Part shown: piece after piece, positions 1-6,241 of the stretch
Numbering within the stretch: the first letter of the stretch is position 1
Layout: the number at the start of each line of letters is the position of its first letter
DNA from: DTQF01 sp038874185
GTDB lineage: Archaea; Micrarchaeota; Micrarchaeia; CABMEP01
NCBI GenBank assembly: GCA_038874185.1
Contig: JAVZCX010000014.1
Span: 1 to 17,086, forward strand
Length of the DNA stretch: 17,086 nucleotides
Direction: 5' to 3'
Program-made: the position numbers and the translations under genes
The notes under the pieces: generated by a model
Database searches by the model: none
The model's input: the letters and a program-made list of their open reading frames with translations, nothing else
What the model was told of the DNA's origin: nothing

Positions 1-479
1 GGATAAAAGTATTAATATCAAATGCAAAATTCATAGAAGAAAAGGGAGAGGTAGAACTTTCAGTTTCAAATGAAGAAGGGATATCAATCAAATCAAGCGA
101 CCCGATAGCTGAATGGAAGGCAATCAATGTTGTAAAGGCAGTAGGAAGAGGTTTCAATCCAATGATAGCAATAAATCTTTTTAGTGATGATTATGTTCTC
201 CATATTATAAATCTTAAAGACATATTTGATAAGGAAAAGCAGAGAATAAGAGTCAGAGCTAGACTTATAGGTACAAAAGGAAAGACAAGAGCCACAATAG
301 AAGAAATAAGCGGTGCATTTGTTTGCATATACGGAAACACTATAAGTTTCATAGGGAAACCTGAAGAAGTTGCCATGGCAGTAGAGGCTGCAAACATGAT
401 AATAAATGGAGTAAGTCATGGTGCAGTTTATATGTTTCTTCAAAAAGAAAGAAAACGATTAGAATCAATGAAAATTTGA
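1..479 (+). CDS. aDim2/Pno1-like KH-domain rRNA-processing protein, 5'-partial
   Basis: The frame is open from the left edge (first complete codon at 3), so the gene starts upstream of the window. About 159 residues are visible. The ATG at 162 is internal, because conserved sequence (EWKAINVVKAVGRGFNP) lies before it. The segment GTKGKTRATIEEISGAFVCI is the second KH-like domain of the archaeal homologue of yeast Dim2/Pno1, with the GxxG-type loop as GTKG. It is followed by the usual IIGxPEEV-type strand and helix (here FIGKPEEVAMAVEAANMII) and an HGAVYMFLQKERKR tail. The family binds the 3' end of 16S rRNA and works with Rio1 and Nob1 in small-subunit maturation. This is family knowledge; the sequence itself shows only the KH fold signature. 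In many euryarchaea the gene lies directly before top6B, as here. Probably about 20 N-terminal residues are missing. Confidence 0.85.
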   Translation, partial: IKVLISNAKFIEEKGEVELSVSNEEGISIKSSDPIAEWKAINVVKAVGRGFNPMIAINLFSDDYVLHIINLKDIFDKEKQRIRVRARLIGTKGKTRATIEEISGAFVCIYGNTISFIGKPEEVAMAVEAANMIINGVSHGAVYMFLQKERKRLESMKI

Positions 480-502
480 TTTTATTTAGCTATTTTTACT
501 TC
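480..502 (+). terminator. T-rich stretch after the KH gene
   Basis: Immediately after the TGA stop there are three T-rich runs (TTTTATTT, TATTTTT, CTTCTT) without a clear hairpin. Archaeal termination commonly uses such U-tracts alone, so this may end the upstream transcript. In an AT-rich genome the signal is weak. Confidence 0.3.
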
Positions 503-530
503 TTAATGTCATGTTTTTAATATTTTCTTA

Positions 531-542
531 ACAAATATATAT
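531..542 (+). promoter_or_regulatory. possible TATA box for top6B
   Basis: The stretch ACAAATATATAT lies about 85 bases before the top6B ATG. Transcription would start near 563 and leave a leader of about 60 bases that contains the hairpin at 574-586 and the ribosome-binding site at 613-616. Other AT-rich words lie nearby, so the exact box is uncertain. Confidence 0.35.
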
Positions 543-573
543 GTTGCTTAATTAGCAAAATAAAAACAAAGAA

Positions 574-600
574 CGCAATTAATGCGATCTTTTCTTTTAT
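574..600 (+). promoter_or_regulatory. small hairpin plus T-rich tract in the top6B leader
   Basis: CGCA at 574-577 pairs with TGCG at 583-586 around a five-base loop (ATTAA). It is followed directly by a T-rich run at 588-600. The arrangement resembles a hairpin-plus-U-tract terminator or attenuator lying between the presumed promoter and the ribosome-binding site. The stem is only 4 bp, so it could be chance. Confidence 0.25.
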
Positions 601-621
601 TAGGTCGACCAAGGTGTTTAT

Positions 622-2364
622 ATGGATCAAAAAGATCAGATTACACAATTTACTGTACAAGAAATTCCTCAAACTAAAAAAGATCAAGTGGTTTCTGCAG
701 ATATGAAATCAACAAAAATAACTGCAGGGGTTTCAGAAATAGAAAGTAAAGAGATATTCTCAGAATTCCGTGAGCACTCTGTAGCAGAATTCTTTAAGAA
801 AAATAGGCAGATGCTTGGTTTGTCAGGTAAGGTCAGGTCGCTTACAACTCTTGTTCATGAATATGTAACAAACAGTTTAGATGCTTGCGAAGAAGCAAGG
901 ATTCTTCCAAATATATATGTTAAAATTGACAATCTTCCAAATGGTCATGTAAGACTTTATGTAGAAGACAACGGCCCAGGAATACCTAAACAATACATAG
1001 GTAGGGCGCTCGGCCAGATGCTTGCAGGTACTAAATTTCATAGATTTGTTCAACAAAGAGGTCAGCAAGGTATTGGCGCTACAGCTGGAACAATGTATGC
1101 CCAAATAACAACTGGAAAGCCAATACATTGTCGTTCAAGTACTGGAGATAATACTATATATGAATGTGATATCGCAGTTGATCTTAAAACAAACACACCA
1201 AAGATCTCAAACATGGTTGAATACTCTGGAAAATATAGGGGATTGACTGTAATCGGAGAATTCGGGGAGGTCAAATACGATAAAAGCGAGTATTCTGCAT
1301 TTGAGTATCTCAAAGCAACTGCACTAGCTAATCCACACGCTCAAATAACAATTGTGGAGCCAGATGGTCAGAGAACAGTATTTCAAAGAGCTCATGAAGA
1401 AGTACCTGAGAGACCAAAACCAGCACAGCCACATCCATTAGGAATTACAACTGATGACTTGATTAATTATGCTCATCATTCTAAAGAAAGAAAGCTCTCA
1501 TCCTTCCTTACTGCAAACTTTGCAAGAATATCAGATTCAAAGATAGAAGAATTAAAGAAGCTGTGTCCATCGATAAACTTTGACAAGATGCCTAGGGAAC
1601 TTAAGTGGGAGGAGGCAGAAGCAATAGTCAATGCATTTAAACAGATAAAATGGATCGCCCCTTCAGCAGATCCACTAAGGCCGATAGGAAAGGAGCAGAT
1701 AGAAAAAGCACTTAAAAACGTACTCCAGCCTGAATTTATTTCTGTTTCTGAGCGAAGTCCAAAGGTATTTAGAGGAGGAGTTCCTTTCTTAGTTGAAGTA
1801 GGAATTGCATATAAAGGAAAGGCAGGAAGGCAAAAATCAGATGGTACAGTTGGATTGGATGTAAAAAGATTTGCAAATAGGGCTCCGCTTCTTTTTGATG
1901 CAGGTGGATGCGCAACTATGGAGGCAGTTAAGACAATCGATTGGAGTAGATATGGATTAAAAGATATTGAAAATATGCCTGTAACTTTATTCATGAATTT
2001 GGTTTCAGTTCATGTTCCATATACTAGTGCAGGTAAGCAAGCAATTTCATCAGAAGAAGAAATAGTTGAAGAATTTAGATATGCAATTATGGAGGTTGCA
2101 AGAGATCTTGATCGTTATTTATCAGGAAAAATAAGAGAGGAACAAAGAGAGGCAAGAAAGAAAGCAATAATGAGATACGTTAAACAAATATCATCAGATC
2201 TTCCTTATCTTGCAGGAGAGAAAACTCCTGAAGAACTTGAGAAGAAGCTTATAAACATAATCGAATCTAAATATTCAAAGATATTTGAAAAGGGAAGACT
2301 AACTAGCGAAGAAGAAAAGCAAATTAAAAAACAGAAAGAAGAGGAGGAAGATATAGAAGAATAA
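622..2364 (+). CDS. top6B: DNA topoisomerase VI subunit B (ATPase subunit)
   Basis: This is the GHKL ATPase subunit of the archaeal type IIB topoisomerase, which together with subunit A passes one DNA duplex through another. Bergerat-fold motifs are clear in the 580-residue product: N-box HEYVTNSLDA (79-88, catalytic Glu80, Mg-binding Asn84), DNGPG (116-120) and the ATP-lid loop GQQGIG (147-152). An H2TH region follows, then the transducer with APSADPLRPIGKEQI (346-360) and the switch-lysine loop SAGKQAI (469-475, Lys472). The C-terminus from about 500 is charged and likely coiled-coil, ending in an acidic tail. About 40 residues precede the usual family start near the SVAEFFKKN motif. The ATG is supported by GGTG at 613-616 with a five-base spacer. 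The gene is followed after 28 bases by top6A, forming an operon. Confidence 0.96.
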   Translation: MDQKDQITQFTVQEIPQTKKDQVVSADMKSTKITAGVSEIESKEIFSEFREHSVAEFFKKNRQMLGLSGKVRSLTTLVHEYVTNSLDACEEARILPNIYVKIDNLPNGHVRLYVEDNGPGIPKQYIGRALGQMLAGTKFHRFVQQRGQQGIGATAGTMYAQITTGKPIHCRSSTGDNTIYECDIAVDLKTNTPKISNMVEYSGKYRGLTVIGEFGEVKYDKSEYSAFEYLKATALANPHAQITIVEPDGQRTVFQRAHEEVPERPKPAQPHPLGITTDDLINYAHHSKERKLSSFLTANFARISDSKIEELKKLCPSINFDKMPRELKWEEAEAIVNAFKQIKWIAPSADPLRPIGKEQIEKALKNVLQPEFISVSERSPKVFRGGVPFLVEVGIAYKGKAGRQKSDGTVGLDVKRFANRAPLLFDAGGCATMEAVKTIDWSRYGLKDIENMPVTLFMNLVSVHVPYTSAGKQAISSEEEIVEEFRYAIMEVARDLDRYLSGKIREEQREARKKAIMRYVKQISSDLPYLAGEKTPEELEKKLINIIESKYSKIFEKGRLTSEEEKQIKKQKEEEEDIEE

Positions 2365-2392
2365 TTCATTAGTTCAGATAAATGGTGATTTT

Positions 2393-3538
2393 ATGGCAAA
2401 GAAAAAAGATGTTCAGATTGAAAAATCTAATGCACCTCTTACAAAAGAAGATATAATAGTAAAAGAAAAATTAGAAATGTTGGGGAAACAGTTGATTAGA
2501 GAAATCGATAATGGTCAATCACCTTATTTTGAAACTCTATTGAGGGGAAGGTCAAATGTGCTACATAGCGAAGAAGGTTATTTATATTTAGGTGATAAGA
2601 AGGAAAAAAGAGTTTTCCTTAATGTAGCACAAGCAAAGAAATTTATGCAGACTATAGCAGTAGCTGCTAAATGCAAGAAATTCAAAGAGGAGAATCTCCA
2701 TACCTCAATCAGAGGTCTTTTCTATCAGTTAAAATTTACTTTAGGTGAAGACTTAGATGAGGAACTTTTTGAAGAACAGTCAGAATCTAATGAACTTGTT
2801 GAAGATCTCGAAGTTGCTCTTTCACTTAAAAGAGAGGATCTAAATTTAAGTACAGATAGAAAAGGTGTAGTCGCTGGAAATCTTACCATACTTGACAAAT
2901 TCGGTGGAGAAGAAATAGAGATAGATTGTACAAAACAAGGTCGTTCCGGATGGATGATTCCTTCTGATGTAGATAATGGAATGGAATTTATAGATGTGGA
3001 TGTAGATTATGTTCTTGTAGTAGAAAAAGATGCACTTTGGCAAAGATTGAATGAAGATAAATTTTGGAAAAAAGAAAATTGTCTTATAATTACACCAAAA
3101 GGTCAAGCATCAAGAGGATGTAGAAGACTTATAAGGAAGTTAGCAGATAGAAAAATTCCAATATATTGCTTTATGGATTGTGATGCATGGGGATGGTACA
3201 TATATTGGACGATAAAGACAGGAAGTATGAATCTTGCTTATTTGGGTAAAAATATTGCAACACCTGAAGCAAAGTTCATAGGTGTAACAATGTCTGATAT
3301 CGAAAGATATGACTTTTTGAAGAAACTAACAATAAATGCAAAAGAAGTAGATCTTAAAAGAGCAGAAGAACTTCTTTCTTATCCTTGGATTAGCAAGCAT
3401 CAAGATTGGGTTAAAGAATTGAAGATAGTTCTAGATACAAAGAAAAAGATAGAGCAGGACGCATTGCAAGGACCTCGTTTAACATTCGTTGGAGAATATG
3501 TAAGAGAAAAAATTGAGAAAAAGCAATTCTTATATTGA
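2393..3538 (+). CDS. top6A: DNA topoisomerase VI subunit A (Spo11-like cleavage subunit)
   Basis: This is the DNA-cleaving subunit, homologous to eukaryotic Spo11. In the 381-residue product the winged-helix CAP domain carries TSIRGLFYQLK (104-114). The last Tyr of the RxxxY block, Tyr111, is the likely nucleophile that forms the 5'-phosphotyrosyl link. The Toprim domain follows, with the metal-binding Glu in VVEKDALW (Glu211), GQASRGCRRLI (238-247) and the DxD pair in MDCDAWGW (Asp262, Asp264). Length is normal for the family. The start is fixed by GGTG at 2384-2387 plus a five-base spacer. It is the second gene of the top6BA operon. Its 3' side is followed by a 237-base gap of T-tracts before the next chosen start. 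Confidence 0.96.
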   Translation: MAKKKDVQIEKSNAPLTKEDIIVKEKLEMLGKQLIREIDNGQSPYFETLLRGRSNVLHSEEGYLYLGDKKEKRVFLNVAQAKKFMQTIAVAAKCKKFKEENLHTSIRGLFYQLKFTLGEDLDEELFEEQSESNELVEDLEVALSLKREDLNLSTDRKGVVAGNLTILDKFGGEEIEIDCTKQGRSGWMIPSDVDNGMEFIDVDVDYVLVVEKDALWQRLNEDKFWKKENCLIITPKGQASRGCRRLIRKLADRKIPIYCFMDCDAWGWYIYWTIKTGSMNLAYLGKNIATPEAKFIGVTMSDIERYDFLKKLTINAKEVDLKRAEELLSYPWISKHQDWVKELKIVLDTKKKIEQDALQGPRLTFVGEYVREKIEKKQFLY

Positions 3539-3600
3539 AACGAAAATATCAATACGTTTCATAATATCAACGGTTCATACTCACGTAGTTATGTGGTGAT

Positions 3601-3650
3601 GTTTTTTGCAATATTGTTTCGTTTTTCTCATTTCATATTTTTTTGTTATA
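3601..3650 (+). terminator. multiple T-tracts after top6A
   Basis: Runs of six, five and eight T (near 3602, 3622 and 3637) follow the operon end. An 8-base inverted repeat (AAACGAAA at 3538-3545, TTTCGTTT at 3616-3623) brackets the first run. This fits a U-tract archaeal terminator region. The remainder of the 3539-3775 gap holds no open frame I would accept. Confidence 0.4.
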
Positions 3651-3745
3651 TCATACTATTAAATGTGTTTTTAATATTTTAAAAATACTATATGCAGTAT
3701 AATTTTTATTCGTTTATTGCCGTATTTTCAGAAATTTATAGAAAA

Positions 3746-3755
3746 CTTTTTAAAG
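3746..3755 (+). promoter_or_regulatory. TATA box for the 437-aa unknown gene
   Basis: CTTTTTAAAG, preceded by a purine-rich GAAAA element like an archaeal BRE, is centred about 26 bases before the ATG at 3776. That spacing predicts a transcript that begins at or next to the start codon, so the message is probably leaderless. No GGTG motif precedes this ATG. Confidence 0.5.
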
Positions 3756-3775
3756 TTCAATATCTCTTATATTTT

Positions 3776-5089
3776 ATGGTAGTCCGCTCTCTTCGTGATT
3801 CAACTCTGCTCATTGCAGAGGCAAATTCTTTTTTGGATCGTTTAGAACGACCCAAGACGATGAAAGAGATCGAAAGTAATCTTCATTCTTTAAGTCGCAT
3901 TAAAGAAGAAATGTTAGCTGCCGGTTTTAATGCAACTTTTCCTGAACTAATGCTTAATATAAAAACAGAACTAGCTGATGATGAAATTTCTTCGGACCTT
4001 TCAAAACAGCTAAGAACTCTAAGGGAATTTGCAAATCTTAAAAAATATACTCTTAATAGAGTGAAGGTTGCAATAGCTTCACATAATATTCTATACAACA
4101 TGTTTCAGAGAGGAACCATATATGCTTTTGCGGACTATCTTCCATATAATGGCCAATACTTATATGAACTTATCTATTTAGGTGAACCGGCAATACGTGC
4201 ATATAATGCACTTAATATAATTCTCTCACAGAAAAAAGAAAATAAAAGTGGAGAGTATACAGTTGTTATTTCTGTTGACGGAAAAAAACAAAAGATAAAA
4301 CTTGATTCAAATCAAAACCTCGGTGAAAGAGTAAGAAGAGTATACGGAGAGGGGGCTACAATATTAAGCATTACTAAAAGAAATACTGAGAAGCCATTAG
4401 TAAATGGAAGGAGTAACAGAATAGCGATTGCATCAGCATATGCGAGATTAGCAGCTAGTTTAGTATATCCAAAATTAAGTAATAGCCAATTATTTACAAA
4501 TGAAAAACATAGAATTTATTCATCTATCCTTTCAAAACATGGATTATCTTCAGATACTAGAATAGATTTATTAGATGAAAGAGAAGATATTGAAGATGAG
4601 TTATATTCCAAGAATCTTCTTTTTGAAGAGAATAGTGTTAAAGTTTTACACCCAGATGTAGTAAGTGCAATTACAAAGAATAGAAAGAGATTTAATAAAG
4701 AAACAGTCAAAGAGGCGGAGAGACTTCTTAGTGAAGATATATTCTATTTCTTTATGGTTGAATCAAAGAAGGCAAGAACAGCATATCCATTATTCAAAGG
4801 AATTTCAAGTGAAATCGATGAACGCTTTAACTTCATGAATAAAGTAATTGGAAGCAATTCAGTTCCTTTGATAAAAGAGAAACTTACTCTTGAATCTTTA
4901 GTTCCGACTTCAAGTAAGGAATTGGCTGCGGTTTTATTATTAAACTCTGGAAGAAAGAAAGAATGGTGCATGGAGAAATTTGGTCTTTCTGAAGCAGAGC
5001 TAGAAGAAGCCAAATCAAAGTTAGCTCCTTATCTTAAGAATGTCTCATCACAAGCTAGAGAGTTTCTTGATCTGTTAAAAAAGAAATGA
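3776..5089 (+). CDS. uncharacterised archaeal protein (437 aa), alpha-helical with a beta-rich insert
   Basis: I do not recognise this gene with confidence. It encodes 437 residues and appears soluble, with no membrane segment or signal peptide if started at 3776. Residues 1-150 look mainly helical. Residues about 158-201 (EYTVVISVDGKKQKIKL onward) form a compact strand-rich unit reminiscent of a small ubiquitin-like or double-psi insert. Residues 205-437 are again helical, and the last 60 (GRKKEWCMEKFGLSEAELEEA) could hold a helix-turn-helix. The longest open frame begins at 3692, but those 28 extra residues are hydrophobic, come from the promoter, and have no ribosome-binding site. The TATA box favours a leaderless start at 3776. 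It might belong to one of the archaeal DUF families such as DUF530; this is a guess that I could not check. It lies after top6BA and before a small HTH gene. Confidence 0.75.
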   Translation: MVVRSLRDSTLLIAEANSFLDRLERPKTMKEIESNLHSLSRIKEEMLAAGFNATFPELMLNIKTELADDEISSDLSKQLRTLREFANLKKYTLNRVKVAIASHNILYNMFQRGTIYAFADYLPYNGQYLYELIYLGEPAIRAYNALNIILSQKKENKSGEYTVVISVDGKKQKIKLDSNQNLGERVRRVYGEGATILSITKRNTEKPLVNGRSNRIAIASAYARLAASLVYPKLSNSQLFTNEKHRIYSSILSKHGLSSDTRIDLLDEREDIEDELYSKNLLFEENSVKVLHPDVVSAITKNRKRFNKETVKEAERLLSEDIFYFFMVESKKARTAYPLFKGISSEIDERFNFMNKVIGSNSVPLIKEKLTLESLVPTSSKELAAVLLLNSGRKKEWCMEKFGLSEAELEEAKSKLAPYLKNVSSQAREFLDLLKKK

Positions 5090-5140
5090 TTTCTTTAATA
5101 ATTTTTCTTTAATTTTGTATTTTAAAGTTAGGTTGATAGC

Positions 5141-5467
5141 TTGCAAGAGAATGAAATTATAAAGAGAAAGGTTACTATTAGAGATATAGTTAACATATTA
5201 AATAGACCATACCCTATTAAAAGAATTAGAATAAGTCAGGGCGCATACAATTTCCTTCCAAAGAAAGCTTTAAACACTTTAAATAAAATGAAAATTAAAA
5301 TCGAAGTAATACCTTTGAAAAGAGGTCCGAGTATCAAGGTAGACAAAGAGAAAATAAGAATGCTTTACAAATCCGATGTAAACGCATATGAGATTTCAAA
5401 AAATTTAAAAATTCCTTTGAGAACTGTTTATTATCACATTAAAAGAATAAAGAAAGAAGAAAATTGA
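5141..5467 (+). CDS. small helix-turn-helix protein (108 aa), TTG start
   Basis: The C-terminal 40 residues (about 70-105, with LYKSDVNAYEISKNLKIP followed by a basic recognition-type helix RTVYYHIKRIKK) form a typical trihelical HTH of the homeodomain/resolvase type. The protein is therefore probably DNA-binding. Residues 10-65 are basic and not recognised. The start must be the TTG at 5141: an in-frame stop lies at 5129 and no ATG or GTG follows before the conserved region. A weak GGTTG element at 5131-5135 lies five bases before it. It is 51 bases after the 437-aa gene on the same strand and may be co-transcribed. The stop codon lies inside the left arm of an inverted repeat (5465-5474 with 5531-5540). 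A regulator is the likeliest role; the target is unknown. Confidence 0.72.
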   Translation: MQENEIIKRKVTIRDIVNILNRPYPIKRIRISQGAYNFLPKKALNTLNKMKIKIEVIPLKRGPSIKVDKEKIRMLYKSDVNAYEISKNLKIPLRTVYYHIKRIKKEEN

Positions 5468-5540
5468 TTAGAAATACTTATTTTAATTACTTTAAAATTT
5501 TTTGTACAATTTAAATAAATTTGCAAGGTGTTTCTAATCA
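5465..5540 (+). repeat. 10-bp inverted repeat around the end of the HTH gene
   Basis: TGATTAGAAA at 5465-5474 and TTTCTAATCA at 5531-5540 are perfect inverse complements separated by 56 bases. The left arm includes the HTH gene's TGA stop. The AT-rich interior contains a six-T run (5500-5506 region) and self-complementary AAATTT words. It could be a terminator stem for the HTH transcript or paired operator half-sites upstream of the tRNA promoter. Confidence 0.45.
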
Positions 5541-5560
5541 GTATAGAAAATGAAAAAGAA

Positions 5561-5570
5561 TTTAAATTTA
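5561..5570 (+). promoter_or_regulatory. TATA box for tRNA-Asn
   Basis: TTTAAATTTA preceded by the purine-rich GAAAAAGAA (BRE-like) is centred about 30 bases upstream of the first tRNA nucleotide (5596). That is the normal spacing for an archaeal tRNA promoter with a few bases of 5' leader. Confidence 0.6.
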
Positions 5571-5595
5571 GACATATATTATAATATTACTTTGT

Positions 5596-5693
5596 GCCTC
5601 GGTAGCTCAGTTGGTAGAGCGTGTGGCTGTTAATTGTATTAGTCAGTTAAAACAGAAACCACAAGGTCGGAAGTTCGAGTCTTCCCCGGGGCG
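5596..5693 (+). tRNA. tRNA-Asn (anticodon GTT) with a 25-nt intron at 37/38
   Basis: Acceptor arms GCCTCGG (5596-5602) and CCGGGGC (5686-5692) pair in seven positions, including one T-G wobble, with G5693 as discriminator. The D stem is GCTC/GAGC. The anticodon stem is TGTGG (5622-5626) with CCACA (5659-5663), and the anticodon GTT is at 5629-5631. The T arm is GGAAG-TTCGAGT-CTTCC. The anticodon loop is interrupted by extra bases, and removing 5633-5657 gives a regular 73-nt tRNA with loop CTGTTAA. The 3' CCA is not encoded, so CCA would be added enzymatically. The 3' end lies two bases from the stop codon of the convergent DUF192 gene. Confidence 0.95.
5633..5657 (+). other. tRNA-Asn intron with bulge-helix-bulge splice motif
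   Basis: Anticodon-loop bases CTGT (5627-5630) pair with ACAG (5652-5655) to form the 4-bp central helix. Three-base bulges TAA (5631-5633) and AAA (5656-5658) flank it. Cutting after the second base of each bulge removes exactly 25 nt and leaves A37 and A38. This matches the substrate of the archaeal tRNA splicing endonuclease. The inner intron helix is short and imperfect, so the motif is a relaxed form (hBH-like). Confidence 0.85.
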
Positions 5694-5695
5694 CA

Positions 5696-6199
5696 TCATT
5701 TCTCTATTTTTATTTTATCTCCAATTTTTATACCATTTATTTTTGAGAAATTGGCGTTCAATTCTAGAGCATATAAAATAGGTTTATTTGGACTATATAT
5801 CTTACATGTTTGGTTTTTTATGGTGCAAGGCTCCATTTCAACAATTTGAATAATGTTTAGTTCTTTATCAATAAATAGTATTTCTAAAGGGATCAATGTA
5901 TCTTTCATCCAAAAAGAGTGGTAGTCTTCATTTTCAAAAATAAATAACATGCCTTCGTCTTTGCCAAGGTATGTTCTATTCATTAATCCTATAGTTCTTT
6001 CTTCTGGTGTATCTGCAATTTCTACTTTTATTTTGATATCATTTACTATTACTTCTGCAAATTCAATAGTCTTTTCTTTTGTTTTTATATAAGATTCATA
6101 AAGTAAGAAAAATAGAATAAAAGCTAAAATTACAAAAATCAATATTAGTTTATTTCTTCCTGAGATTTTATTCTCTTTATTTTCAGATATACTTTTCAT
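5696..6199 (-). CDS. membrane-anchored DUF192 protein
   Basis: The 167-residue product has a basic N-terminus, one hydrophobic segment (about 17-36) and an extracytoplasmic DUF192 (COG1430) domain. Family hallmarks are VEIADTPEERTIGLMNR (59-75), GMLFIF (83-88), FWMKDTLIPLEILFID (96-111), a PC motif (Cys125) and ILYALEL (141-147). A second Cys at 132 might form a disulfide with Cys125 outside the cell. The biochemical role of DUF192 is not established. No lipobox is visible. The upstream AGTG at 6206-6209 is spaced six bases from the ATG. The gene is 42 bases downstream of AMP phosphorylase on the same strand and may be the last gene of that transcript; no functional link is evident. Confidence 0.88.
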   Translation of the reverse strand: MKSISENKENKISGRNKLILIFVILAFILFFLLYESYIKTKEKTIEFAEVIVNDIKIKVEIADTPEERTIGLMNRTYLGKDEGMLFIFENEDYHSFWMKDTLIPLEILFIDKELNIIQIVEMEPCTIKNQTCKIYSPNKPILYALELNANFSKINGIKIGDKIKIEK

Positions 6200-6241
6200 T
6201 CAAAACACTTACTCGCTAATTATTTCTTACCTCTTAATCAT

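Noticed and set aside
162..479. ATG at 162 as the start of the KH-domain gene
   Set aside because: The frame is open back to the left edge and the upstream residues match the family, so this Met is internal.
3580..3625. C/D-box small RNA in the post-top6A gap (GTGATG resembles a C box)
   Set aside because: The C box is imperfect and I find no proper D box (CTGA) at the right distance.
3692..3775. Longer start (28 extra residues) for the 437-aa protein
   Set aside because: The extra segment overlaps a TATA-like box placed correctly for the downstream ATG, has no ribosome-binding site, and would add an odd hydrophobic N-terminus.
5596..5700. tRNA-associated integration site
   Set aside because: No integrase gene and no repeat of the tRNA 3' end is seen in the window.
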